Source: Micromonospora sp. NBRC 110009
GTDB taxonomy: Bacteria > Actinomycetota > Actinomycetes > Mycobacteriales > Micromonosporaceae
Length of the DNA stretch: 64,000 bases
Direction: 5' to 3'
Assembly: GCF_030518795.1 (NCBI RefSeq)
Contig: NZ_CP130427.1
Location: forward strand, 3,906,001-3,970,000
A program made the position numbers and the translations under genes. Position 1 is the first letter of the stretch, and the number at the start of each line of letters is the position of its first letter. The notes beneath the pieces were generated by a model. That model was not told the origin of the DNA. It made no database searches and worked only from the letters and a program-made list of their open reading frames with translations. Shown here piece by piece: positions 50,736-58,896 of this stretch.

Positions 50736-51130
50736 GGCGGCGAGGGGCACATACCGGCCAGAGTACGGGTGCTTGACTACAAGGTCGCCAGTCCCAGTCG
50801 GCCGATCACGTCAAGCGTTTGGTGGGACGCGAGTGTCAAGCATGTCCCGTGACGCTTGATGGTTGAGCCGCCGTGTCAACCCTCGTGCCCGCAACGTGGC
50901 ATCGAGCTTGGAGTTGCCCCGTTCGATAAGCCACCACGGGCCCGTACTCAAGACCAGGCAACACAGCGTAATCAGGCGCCACGCCGCCGCACGCCGCGTC
51001 CATCGACCTTGCCTCGGCACCCCCGCGGAAGCCCATCAGTCAAGGTTTCGCCCCGCAAGGCCGTCACACGATCGGTCATCAGGGGGGACGGTGCACCGAT
51101 CGCTCGCCGTTCGCTCGTACGTGTCTCGAG
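50736..51130. other. Intergenic region with an imperfect inverted repeat
   Basis: About 395 bases without a gene that I can defend. It contains a nested inverted repeat: TCAAGCG (50812-50818) with CGCTTGA (50854-50860), and inside it GGGAC (50825-50829) with GTCCC (50845-50849). This may be a terminator or the end of a lost mobile element. The rest shows nothing. Confidence 0.4.
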
Positions 51131-51952
51131 CTACCGGGAGCCGGCAGCGTCGAGCGCTGCGGAGATGGGCTCGAGGTCCCCGATGAGCTGGTCGAGCTCG
51201 CTCGGCTCCAGGTTGTCGTACGCGGATGCGGCGAGGTCGTCGGTGAGCGACTCGATCCGCTCCTTGGTCTCCCGACCGTCGTCACTGAGCCAGCCCGAGG
51301 CGTCGATGAGGCCGCGGGCACGCATCCCGTCCACCACCGCCGCCAGCCGGGCCGCGGGGAGGTGGTGGACCCTGCCGAACTTCTCCGCGGGGATCCCCTG
51401 AGAGAGCGCATGAAGCACATGGGCCTCCGTCCCGCCGATGCCCGCGGCGACCAGGGCGGCGATGTGACCGTCCCCGCGGTGCTCACGGAGCAGGGTGGCC
51501 GCGTGCCAGAGCCGGGCCACGGGCTCCTCGGGTACGGGGAGCGCTCGGAGTCCGGCGTACATGATCCGTCCCTCCGTCGGGGCGCTGGTCGCCGCACTGG
51601 TGGCGAGGTCGGCGGCACGCGCGAGAGCGGGGGCATCGGCGAGATCGCCGAGGATCCGCCTCAGCGCCGCGACGCTGCCCTGCTCGCGAGCGGCGAGCGC
51701 CGTCTCGGGAGTGGCCGTGTCCCAGACGCGGGGGATGTGGCGGGCGACCTCGCGGTCGGCGAAGTTGTAGAAGATCGCATGGACCACCTCGGCCGGGACC
51801 CGGCCCAGCGGTGCGGCTCGTCCGGCGAAGTAGCCGTCCCAATAGTTCCGGTGGCCGAGCGCCATGAGCGCATCGGTCGGCTCGTCGGCGAAGTAGGTGA
51901 CCAGGTGGATCGGCTCCACGAGCCGGTACAGGCGGCGGGCGGTGGGCTCCAT
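51131..51952 (-). CDS. SCO6745 family protein
   Basis: A 273-residue protein of the SCO6745 family, a helical family of actinobacteria often annotated as helix-turn-helix and of unknown function. It opens with EPTARRLYRLVEPIHLVTYF and has GHRNYWDGYFAGRAAPLG, APTEGRIMYAGLRAL and a late HALSQGIPAEKFGRVHHLP. The ATG at 51952 is chosen at the family start; the frame continues to 52060 with a Pro/Arg-rich stretch. Its presence in the island suggests transfer from another actinomycete. Confidence 0.83.
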   Translation of the reverse strand: MEPTARRLYRLVEPIHLVTYFADEPTDALMALGHRNYWDGYFAGRAAPLGRVPAEVVHAIFYNFADREVARHIPRVWDTATPETALAAREQGSVAALRRILGDLADAPALARAADLATSAATSAPTEGRIMYAGLRALPVPEEPVARLWHAATLLREHRGDGHIAALVAAGIGGTEAHVLHALSQGIPAEKFGRVHHLPAARLAAVVDGMRARGLIDASGWLSDDGRETKERIESLTDDLAASAYDNLEPSELDQLIGDLEPISAALDAAGSR

Positions 51953-52085
51953 GGCCGCGACGATAGCGGCCCAGGATGGCGAGGCGGGACGCTCACCGAC
52001 CGGGACTCGGAAGAGCCGCGAAGGTCTGTCCCGAGATCCAGGAAGATCACTATCGGTCACCGGCCCCGCAAATGATCCGCTGCGG

Positions 52086-52970
52086 TCAGGCGCGCTCGGA
52101 CAGGACCGCTCCCACCGCCCGCTGGGCGACGGCGTACATCGTCGGGTTGGTCTCCCGGTAGTAGGTCAGAGCGCTGATGAAGGTCAGCGCCCAACCCTTG
52201 CCGCGCGCCCACGTCGCGTCATCGAACCCGGCCGTCTCGCGGAACACGTCGCGCGAGTCGGAGTCGAGGAGTGTCCACGCCGCCATCGCATCGCAGGCGG
52301 GGTCGCCGACGCCCGCCGCGCCGAAGTCGATCAAGCCGCACAGGCGGCCGTCCTTGACAAGCACGTTGCCCGCCAGCAGGTCACCGTGGCTCCAGACGGG
52401 TGGACCGTCCCAGGCCGGCGCAGCCAGCGCCGCCTCCCAAATGGAGATGACCGCGTCGATGTCGACCATGCCACGGGCGGCCTCGGTCCACTCCCGCAGG
52501 TATTCGTCACGGCCGCTCAGCGGACCGCTGCGGTACCCGGCGCGGGCGCCGGTGGTGTCCGCCCGCCGCAGGCCGGCCACCAACTCCCCGAGGTCGGCGG
52601 CGAACCGTCGCGGATCCGTGTTGCCCCCGGTCGGGTGTTCGCCGTCGACCCAGCGGTAGACCGCCCAGGACCACGGATACCCTTCGGCCGGCCGGCCGAC
52701 GGCGCACGGCTGCGGCACCGCCACCGGCAGGTGCCTCGCGAGGACAGGCAGCCACTCGTGCTCGAACTCGACCTGGTCGACCGAGTCTTCGATGCGTGGC
52801 AGCCGGACCGCGAGGTCGTCGCCGAGCCGGTAGATCGCGTTGACCGTACCGCCGGAGGGCACCGGCGTGACCGGCCGGCCCGCCCACTGTGGGAACTGCC
52901 CGGCGACCAGCCGTTGGACCAGGGCGCTGTTCGTGCGCACCTCGTCCGGGTGTAGCTGCCCAACAGACAT
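52086..52970 (-). CDS. Aminoglycoside phosphotransferase family protein
   Basis: A 294-residue APH-fold kinase. The P-loop equivalent is GGTVNAIYRLGDDLAVRLPR, the catalytic loop is VWSHGDLLAGNVLVKDG and the metal-binding motif is LIDFGAAGVGDPACD. The length and VYRWVDGEHPTGG segment fit the macrolide/aminoglycoside kinase-like group common in actinomycetes. Actual resistance cannot be stated. It is more GC-rich than the neighbouring island lipoproteins. The ATG at 52970 has CCGGAGGAGG upstream on the minus strand (ggaggagggccgg), a good site. Confidence 0.9.
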   Translation of the reverse strand: MSVGQLHPDEVRTNSALVQRLVAGQFPQWAGRPVTPVPSGGTVNAIYRLGDDLAVRLPRIEDSVDQVEFEHEWLPVLARHLPVAVPQPCAVGRPAEGYPWSWAVYRWVDGEHPTGGNTDPRRFAADLGELVAGLRRADTTGARAGYRSGPLSGRDEYLREWTEAARGMVDIDAVISIWEAALAAPAWDGPPVWSHGDLLAGNVLVKDGRLCGLIDFGAAGVGDPACDAMAAWTLLDSDSRDVFRETAGFDDATWARGKGWALTFISALTYYRETNPTMYAVAQRAVGAVLSERA

Positions 52971-53151
52971 TCCGGCCCTCCTCCGGTCGCGGATGTTCGT
53001 GCAGGCTAGCGGGACGGGTCACCGATGTCCCGCGACTTGTCTGTCGCCCGGGCTCTGAGACCCGACAGCCGGCTGCCGGCTGCCGGGCGATGTCGGGCTC
53101 TCGCCTGATGTCTGACGGAACGGCCGCGCCGTCTCAGAAGCGCGACGGTGG

Positions 53152-53931
53152 TCAGGAGATGCCGCCGTCGCTGTGCAGGAGCTGGCCGTTGATCCAGCCC
53201 CCGTCGGGTGAGCACAGGAACGCGACGAGGTTCGCGCAGTCCTGCGGGCGGCCGAGGCGACCGAGCGGCGTGGAGCGTAGGACGGCAGCCTTGATCTCTG
53301 CCGTCATCCAGCCGGTATCCGTTGGACCCGGATCGATGGCGTTGGCGGTCACGCCGAGGTGGGCCAGTTCTTGGGCAGCGGCCAGGGTGATCCGATCGAG
53401 AGCGCCTTTGCTGGCTCCGTACGGAAGGTTGCCGACGATGGCGTCACTGGTCAGGCTGACGATGCGTCCGGTGCCATGCGTCCCGTGGAACCGTTGGGCG
53501 TACTCGCGGATCAGGAGCCAGCTCGCCCGGGCGTTGACCGCGAAGTGACGGTCGAAACTCTCGATGCTGGTGTCGAGCAGGCCCGAGTTGACGCTCTCGC
53601 AGTGGGCGAGGACGAGCGCGCTGACCGAGCCCAGCTCCCGCTCCACGGTCTCGAAGATGGCAGCCGTGGCGTGCGGATCGCTGAGGTCGGCCTCGGTCGC
53701 GGCAGTTCGTGCCCCGTGGTCGGCGGCTTGGTCGCCGAGTTGCGTCACGGCCTCGGGATCGGCTCCCCAGGGCATCCGCTCGTCGTACGGGGTCCAGTAG
53801 GTGAATCCGACATCCCAGCCGGTCTGAGCCAGCTTCAGCACCACGGACGCAGCGATGCCGGCGCTGCGGCCGGCACCGGTCACCAGGGCGACGGGTCGAT
53901 GTCGTTGATCCGTGCCAGCCACAAGCGCCAT
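53152..53931 (-). CDS. SDR family oxidoreductase
   Basis: A 259-residue short-chain dehydrogenase. The nucleotide motif is ALVTGAGRSAGIA (GxxxxxGI), and the catalytic Tyr-x3-Lys is in LPYGASKGALDRI, with Ser in SLTSDAIVG. The C-terminal ending GWINGQLLHSDGG is standard. The ATG at 53931 follows AAGGGGG at about 11 bases; a GTG at 53943 lies too close to it. The substrate is unknown. It is located in the island beside a frameshifted gene. Confidence 0.87.
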   Translation of the reverse strand: MALVAGTDQRHRPVALVTGAGRSAGIAASVVLKLAQTGWDVGFTYWTPYDERMPWGADPEAVTQLGDQAADHGARTAATEADLSDPHATAAIFETVERELGSVSALVLAHCESVNSGLLDTSIESFDRHFAVNARASWLLIREYAQRFHGTHGTGRIVSLTSDAIVGNLPYGASKGALDRITLAAAQELAHLGVTANAIDPGPTDTGWMTAEIKAAVLRSTPLGRLGRPQDCANLVAFLCSPDGGWINGQLLHSDGGIS

Positions 53932-54009
53932 CCGCGGTCGCACCCCCTTGACCCACCATCCTTGCTGCCCACCCCAGGGCCGTCACCGGAATTACCGGCC
54001 ACCCGTGGA

Positions 54010-54604
54010 TCAAAGACGTACGGGAACATCGGCAAATCGGAAGGAAGGGCTGTTGGGCGTCGGCGCGTAGGACAACCCGCCGGTGTCGGTGAAGTTCGTG
54101 GAGCCGAGCAAGCGCTGACTGAGCCGAGGTCGTGCCATTCAGGTGCACCCGGATGCCGTCGAAGCGTAACCACGCGTCGGCGCTGACCGGGTCGATGCCC
54201 AAGCCGTCCGAGTCACCCGTCAGCGTGGCGCAGGCATGAATCCACAGATCCCGCTGCTCCACGATTTCCAGGTCGATGAGGTCGTACTGGTGATGTTCGA
54301 AGAAGTAGACGCTGGCCTCGGCAGGTTCGCCGGCGCTCCGAACCGCTTGGCCTGCCATGCCGCGCCAACTGGACACGGGGATGGGCAACCACTCGATGTC
54401 CAGGAAGATCGGGCTGGTCCCGTGGTCCCGGGTCACCTCCGTGAAGGGAAAGCGGAAGCTGCAGGTCAAGGCTGGCGGCAGCCCGATCCTCGGGTTGTCG
54501 AACAGCAGCCCGCCCCACGTTCCCCCTTCGTCCGGGAGAAGCTCTCGGACGTCCAGGGCATCCTCGTCGTCAGCCTCCCTGATCACGGCGGGAGTCTCCC
54601 ACAT
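54010..54604 (-). pseudogene. Hypothetical protein gene with frameshift
   Basis: From the GTG at 54604 the frame reads WETPAVIREADDEDALDVRE and continues to FDGIRVHLNGTTSAQS, with a protein-like composition and no named domain. Beyond about 54100 it becomes Arg/His/Leu-rich and runs into the SDR gene. A shifted frame over the same bases gives STNFTDTGGLSYAPTPNSPS and ends RFADVPVRL at a natural stop (54010-54012). I conclude that a single-base change shifted the frame at about 54095-54110. It is either a broken gene or a sequencing error. Confidence 0.6.
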
Positions 54605-54819
54605 AGCTCTGCACGGACGCCGCGGGCCTGGAATCATCTGTCGTCACCTGAGGATTCCGCCGCTGCCCGCGACGCCAGGTCCAGACAGGAGCGGTACGCG
54701 GCAGACCGTCACGGCGACCAGGACTACGTACGGCGGCGCCATCAGTCCAACGGCGGCGCGCCGTGAACAGCGGAAACCGGGGTCGCGAACGGGGACGGAC
54801 ACTGCCGGACGAAGCGCCT

Positions 54820-55242
54820 TCAGGCCGGCCGCGGTCCGGCCGGCGGCCGTCGTAGCTCGTACGGGAACGGCCAGTTGCGCAGCAGGAGTTCCGCAAGCGC
54901 CACCGCCTCGTGCGGATCGGTCGTCTCCTGCACAATCGTCGCCCGTTCCAGGTGGCTGAATACCTGTCCCCACCAGACCAGGTATCGGGCTGGACCCGCG
55001 GCGACGCCGATGCTCACGGGTGGCGGCAGGTTGTTGCAGAGCGGTCCGTCGAACCGGAGCAGGAACATGCTGATGTACGGCGGGAACCGGGCCAGCGAGC
55101 TGCCTGCGGCCGCCCGCACCAACGGACCCATGATCGCCGGGTAGTGCGGGTGGTGCACTCGGGCGAGGGCGTCGTCTCGCTCGGCCCGGGAGAGCAGCGC
55201 CGCCCACTCATCGGCGTGGTGATCCCATGCGGCTGGCTCCAC
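54820..55242 (-). CDS. Hypothetical protein
   Basis: A 140-residue protein that I do not recognise. It is helical, with Trp, Tyr and Pro in WDHHADEWAALLSRAERDD, HPHYPAIMGPLV and RYLVWWGQVFSHLE. There is no signal peptide or membrane segment. It ends in a Pro/Arg-rich tail. The GTG at 55242 is the only reasonable start. It lies near the right end of the island. Confidence 0.6.
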   Translation of the reverse strand: MEPAAWDHHADEWAALLSRAERDDALARVHHPHYPAIMGPLVRAAAGSSLARFPPYISMFLLRFDGPLCNNLPPPVSIGVAAGPARYLVWWGQVFSHLERATIVQETTDPHEAVALAELLLRNWPFPYELRRPPAGPRPA

Positions 55243-55610
55243 GTCGCCAATCTAGGCCGACCGATCCGCCTCGGGCGAGCGTCCCTGGCAGCCGGCACCA
55301 GCGGCGACCTGACCTCAGGTCGTGCAGCCGGCGTCAGGGCAGCCGCAGTCGCTGTGCCGGTGGCGGTATTGCTGTCGGTCGCTGAGCACCCGTAGCTCCC
55401 GGTCCGTTGCTGGTCGTCCGCGACCGGGTGGGTCAGCGGTAGCAGTGCCAGGCGTACGCGTCGTTCGGGTTCGACGTGCTGGCGTAGGCGCCCGAATCGT
55501 TGGTGTCCCGGTAGGCGGGTCACGGACCGGACGCCGCGCGCCCGGGGCGAGGAGTGCCTGGCGGCCGGTCCGGACTGCGGGGGGAGACGAGCGCGCACTA
55601 CCGTCCGATC
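55243..55610. other. Intergenic region with a short gene remnant
   Basis: This 368-base region holds no complete gene. On the minus strand 55433-55519 encodes a protein-like end (YRDTNDSGAYASTSNPNDAY then AWHCYR and stop), preceded by an in-frame stop, so it looks like the 3' tail of a small secreted protein. The rest must hold the promoter of the following MFS gene; I see no clear hexamers. Confidence 0.4.
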
Positions 55611-56900
55611 ATGACGCGGTTGTTCGGCCACCCCGGGTACGCGCGATTCTGGACGGCCGACACGGTCTCCACGTTCGGGACCTACCTGACGACCGTCGCG
55701 TTGCCGATCCTGGCGATCGTCGCACTGGACGCCAGCGACACCGAGGTGGGCCTGGTCAACGGCGCGCGCTGGACGCCGTACCTGCTCTTCGGCCTGCTGG
55801 CCGGGGTGATCGCCGACCGCTACCGACGGCGGCCGATCCTCGTCGCCACCGACCTGGCCCGCGCGGCGCTGCTGGCCCTCATCGCGGTGCTCGCGCTGCT
55901 CGGCACGCTGGGCATGCCCCTGCTGCTGGTCCTGGTCGCCGCGTTCGGCGCGCTGTCGCTGCTCTACGAGGCCGCCCACCAGTCCTACCTGCCCCGGCTC
56001 GTCCCGCCCGCCGCCCTGACCCGGGCGAACGCGCGGATGGAGCAGAGCGCCTCGCTGGCGCAGACCACCGGTCCGTTTCTCGGCGGGGCGGTCGTGGCGG
56101 CGGCCGGCGCCCCCGTGGCGATGCTGGTCGACGCGGGGTCATATCTGGCCTCCGGGCTGTTGCTGGCGACGATCCGCCGGCCGGAGCCGGCGCCGACGCC
56201 GGAGCGCCGCCACCTCGGGCGGGAGCTGCGGGAGGGACTGTCCTGGGTCTACCGGCACCGGGTGCTGGCGCCGTACGCGCTCACCCTGCACGCCCGCTTC
56301 CTCTTCGCCAGCATGGCCTCCACCGCGTTCACGCTCCTCGTCGTACGCGGACTCGACCCGCGGCTGCCGGCGGAGCGGGCGGCGGTGGGGCTCGGGCTGG
56401 TGCTGGCCCTCGGCGGCGTCGGCGCGGTCGTCGGCAACGGGCTGTCCCACCGCGTGGGTCGGTGGGGCGCCGGGCGGGCGATCCTGCTGGAGCGGGTGGT
56501 CGAGCCGCTGGGCTGGGCCCTCGCCGCGCTCGCCGGGACCGGCACCGCCGGCTGGGTCATGGTCGGCGCGGCGCAGTTCGTCATCTGGCTCGCGCTGGGA
56601 ATCAGCGGGCCCAACGAGATGGGCTATCGGCAGGCCGTCACGCCGGACCGCCTGCAGGGCCGGATGAACGCCACCATCCGGTCGCTGAACTGGGGCATGC
56701 TGACCGTCGGCGCGCCGGTCGGCGGCCTCCTCGCCGCGCACCTGGGGCACCGGCCGGCGATCGGGGTCGCGGTCGCCGGCATGGCGGTCGCCGCCGCGAT
56801 CGCCGTCCGCTCTCCGCTGCGGGACGCCCGTCATCCCGGGGTCGACCCGACGCCGGGCGTCGACCCGACGCCGACCGCGGAGCCGGTCGCCGGGCCGTGA
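55611..56900 (+). CDS. MFS exporter (DHA3-like)
   Basis: A 429-residue MFS protein with 10-12 membrane helices. The loop 2-3 motif is LLAGVIADRYRRRPILVATD, typical of drug-efflux MFS related to macrolide exporters (DHA3). An acidic and Arg-rich cytoplasmic loop divides the two halves. The C-terminus contains a tandem repeat PGVDPTPGVDPTP. The ATG at 55611 gives the family opening TRLFGHPGYARFWTADTVST; a purine-rich site lies about 22 bases upstream, so the start is less sure. The substrate is not known. It is the first gene after the island. Confidence 0.85.
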   Translation: MTRLFGHPGYARFWTADTVSTFGTYLTTVALPILAIVALDASDTEVGLVNGARWTPYLLFGLLAGVIADRYRRRPILVATDLARAALLALIAVLALLGTLGMPLLLVLVAAFGALSLLYEAAHQSYLPRLVPPAALTRANARMEQSASLAQTTGPFLGGAVVAAAGAPVAMLVDAGSYLASGLLLATIRRPEPAPTPERRHLGRELREGLSWVYRHRVLAPYALTLHARFLFASMASTAFTLLVVRGLDPRLPAERAAVGLGLVLALGGVGAVVGNGLSHRVGRWGAGRAILLERVVEPLGWALAALAGTGTAGWVMVGAAQFVIWLALGISGPNEMGYRQAVTPDRLQGRMNATIRSLNWGMLTVGAPVGGLLAAHLGHRPAIGVAVAGMAVAAAIAVRSPLRDARHPGVDPTPGVDPTPTAEPVAGP

Positions 56901-57016
56901 CGCGATGATCGGCTGCGGCGGATGGGCAGTCGTCCGGAGTGACCTTGGCCACCCTCGCCGAGGGTGAGGCGTAGGGGCAGGTCATCTGCCGTTGGCCGGT
57001 GGTTAAAGTGGGCGTG

Positions 57017-57153
57017 CGAAGTCGCTCCCCGGACCGGGGTGCGACTTCGTAGTGCTTCACGGGATCCGTGGAGCCCAGCCGTCCCGACGTTCTCCGGGCC
57101 AACCGAATCGGGACGACTGCACCCCCACCGCCCGGCCGGCGCGTCCGGCGGGC
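57017..57153 (+). promoter_or_regulatory. Structured leader with four hairpins before the purine permease
   Basis: Four stems can be drawn in a row. H1: CGAAGTCGC/GCGACTTCG (57017-57049) with an inner CCCCGG/CCGGGG. H2: GCTTCACGG-gat-CCGTGGAGC (57054-57074). H3: CGTCCCGA (57080-57087) with TCGGGACG (57108-57115). H4: GCCCGGCCGG with CCGGCGGGC (57130-57153). The ribosome site follows directly. I do not recognise it as a purine, xanthine or other known riboswitch. A regulatory leader is an inference. Confidence 0.5.
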
Positions 57154-57179
57154 CAACCCGGAACGGAGTAAGCCACGCC

Positions 57180-58670
57180 ATGAGCGTGACTACGCAGGAT
57201 CCTGCTGCCCCGGTCGAGCCGGCGGAACCCGCCGAAGGCGGCCGCCTCGACCGCTTCTTCGAGATCACCCGACGGGGCTCGTCGGTCAAGCGCGAGGTGC
57301 TCGCCGGCCTCACCACCTTCGCGACGATGGCCTACATCGTCGTGCTCAACCCGCTGATCATCGGCACCGCACCGGACAAGGACGGCAACCTGCTCGGCAT
57401 CGCGCCGGTCGCCGGGGTCACCGCCCTCGTCGCCGCGGTCATGACGATCATGATGGGCATCGTCGGCCGGGTGCCGTTCGCCGTGGCGACCGGCCTGGGC
57501 CTGAACGCCTTCGTCGCGTACGCGGTCGCCTCCCAGATGACCTGGGCCGAGGCGATGGGCCTGGTGGTGATCGAAGGTCTGATCATCACCGTGCTGGTGC
57601 TGACCGGCTTCCGGAAGGCCGTCTTCCGGGCCATCCCCGCCGAGCTGAAGGCCGCCATCGCGGCCGGTATCGGCCTGTTCATCGCGCTGATCGGCTTCGT
57701 CGACGGCGGCCTGGTCCGGCGGATTCCCGACGCGGCCGGCACCACCGTCCCGGTGCAGCTCGGCGGCGACGGCACGCTGCGCGGCTGGACCACGGTCGTC
57801 TTCCTGGTCGGCCTGCTGGTCACCGGCATCCTGGTCGCCAAGAAGGTGAAGGCCGGCGTGCTGATCGGCATCGTCGCCACCACGGTCGTCGCGGTGATCG
57901 TCAACGCGGTCGCCAAGCCCGGCCCGGCGTTCGTCGACGGCAAGCCCAACCCGGAGGGGTGGCGGCTCAACGTCCCGACCCTGCCGGACCCGCTGGTCAA
58001 GGCGCCCGACCTGCACCTGCTCGGCAACGTGTCGTTCAGCGCGTTCGCGCACGTCGGCGTGATGACCGCGCTGCTGCTGGTCTTCACCCTGGTGCTCGCC
58101 GACTTCTTCGACGTGATGGGCACCACCGTCGGCCTGGCCAAGCAGGCCAACCTGGCCACCGAGGACGGCACCGACATGCCCCGCCTGGGCAAGGTGCTCT
58201 TCGTCGACGGTGTCGCCGCGGTCGCCGGCGGCGCCGGCAGCGCCTCCTCGGCCACCACGTACGTGGAGTCGTCCTCGGGCATCGCGGACGGTGGGCGTAC
58301 CGGTCTGACCAGCGTGGTCACCGGCCTGCTCTTCCTCGGCGCGCTGCTGCTCACCCCGCTGGTGTCGCTGGTGCCGAGCGAGGCCGCCGGCCCGGCCCTC
58401 GTGGTCGTCGGCGCGCTGATGATCCGCCAGGTCAAGGACATCGACTTCACCGACGTGGGCGTCGCCGTTCCGGCGTTCCTGACCATGACCCTCATGCCGT
58501 TCACCTACTCGATCACCAACGGCATCGGCGCCGGCTTCGTCAGCTGGGTGGCGATCCGGGTCGCGCAGGGCAAGGCCCGACAGATCCACCCGCTGCTGTG
58601 GGCCGTCGCCGTCGCGTTCGTGATCTACTTCGGCATCAACCTGGTCAAGGCCGTCACCGGCGTCGGCTGA
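57180..58670 (+). CDS. NCS2 family purine permease (AzgA-like)
   Basis: A 496-residue nucleobase transporter. It has RREVLAGLTTF-like KREVLAGLTTFATMAYIVVL, then VATGLGLNAFVAYAV and FFDVMGTTVGLAKQANL, and GGAGSASSATTYVESSSGIA, the AzgA/hypoxanthine-guanine signatures with the substrate-binding Asp and Glu. Thirteen or fourteen membrane helices are expected. It imports adenine, guanine or hypoxanthine with protons. A leader of more than 160 bases with four hairpins precedes it, so control by RNA is plausible. The ATG at 57180 has GGAACGGAG about 12 bases upstream. Confidence 0.93.
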   Translation: MSVTTQDPAAPVEPAEPAEGGRLDRFFEITRRGSSVKREVLAGLTTFATMAYIVVLNPLIIGTAPDKDGNLLGIAPVAGVTALVAAVMTIMMGIVGRVPFAVATGLGLNAFVAYAVASQMTWAEAMGLVVIEGLIITVLVLTGFRKAVFRAIPAELKAAIAAGIGLFIALIGFVDGGLVRRIPDAAGTTVPVQLGGDGTLRGWTTVVFLVGLLVTGILVAKKVKAGVLIGIVATTVVAVIVNAVAKPGPAFVDGKPNPEGWRLNVPTLPDPLVKAPDLHLLGNVSFSAFAHVGVMTALLLVFTLVLADFFDVMGTTVGLAKQANLATEDGTDMPRLGKVLFVDGVAAVAGGAGSASSATTYVESSSGIADGGRTGLTSVVTGLLFLGALLLTPLVSLVPSEAAGPALVVVGALMIRQVKDIDFTDVGVAVPAFLTMTLMPFTYSITNGIGAGFVSWVAIRVAQGKARQIHPLLWAVAVAFVIYFGINLVKAVTGVG

Positions 58671-58683
58671 CCGGTCGTCCGTC

Positions 58684-58722
58684 GCGCCCCCGCTGCCGCC
58701 CGGCCCGAGGCAGCGGGGGCGC
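58684..58722 (+). terminator. Terminator of the purine permease
   Basis: GCGCCCCCGCTGCC pairs with GGCAGCGGGGGCGC around an 11-base loop, directly after the permease stop. Confidence 0.85.
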
Positions 58723-58796
58723 GGCGTATCCGGATCATGGGCTAGAGTGCCTTCGCGCGGACACGCGACCGTCGTGGGCGCAGGGGAGCTGAGGCC

Positions 58797-58850
58797 ATGG
58801 ACCGCCATGAGCTTCCTCCACCATGCCGTTTTCCGGGTCGCGCTTCCTGA
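58797..58850 (+). CDS. Leader peptide before the GNAT gene
   Basis: A 17-codon frame, MDRHELPPPCRFPGRAS, starts at 58797 after GGGGAG with good spacing and ends at TGA 58848-58850. It contains a Pro-Pro-Pro run that can stall ribosomes. Its last codons overlap the first arm of an attenuator-like hairpin, the arrangement expected of a stalling leader. A second overlapping frame (MSFLHHAVFRVALPD) starts at 58807, so which one is translated is open. Confidence 0.5.
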   Translation: MDRHELPPPCRFPGRAS

Positions 58851-58889
58851 CTGACTCACCGCGACCCGGGTCGCTCCACGACCTTGGAG
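58835..58889 (+). promoter_or_regulatory. Attenuator-like hairpins and sequestered ribosome site
   Basis: Arm 1 GGGTCGCG (58835-58842) pairs perfectly with arm 2 CGCGACCC (58860-58867). Arm 2 can instead pair with arm 3 GGGTCGC (58868-58874) through GCGAC/GTCGC. Directly after, CTCCA (58874-58878) pairs with TGGAG (58885-58889), hiding the GGAG ribosome site of the GNAT gene. The alternatives exclude one another, as in translational attenuation. An earlier CGCGACC (58764-58770) could pair with arm 1. This is inferred from pairing only. Confidence 0.55.
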
Positions 58890-58896
58890 AATCGCG

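Larger units (their letters stand above)
41349..55520. other. Probable degenerate genomic island
   Basis: From the 3' end of tRNA-Val to about 55.5 kb the sequence differs from its flanks. It holds a truncated integrase, an IS110 element, genes with visibly lower GC3, several unknown lipoproteins and at least two frameshifted genes. No copy of the tRNA 3' end was found at the far side, so the right boundary is only where backbone-like coding returns. The island may be composite. Confidence 0.5.

Noticed and set aside
51131..52060. Longer start for the SCO6745 family gene
   Set aside because: The extra 36 residues are Pro/Arg-rich without similarity, and the family begins at EPTARRLYRLVEP.
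41349..57000. attR copy of the tRNA-Val 3' end
   Set aside because: Reading the region I found only unrelated TTCGAA-like stretches; no second copy of GGTTCGAAACCTGCCGCGCC was seen, so the far boundary stays undefined.
57017..57153. Known purine riboswitch before the NCS2 gene
   Set aside because: The three-way junction with conserved pyrimidine-rich loops is not visible; the leader has four serial hairpins instead.
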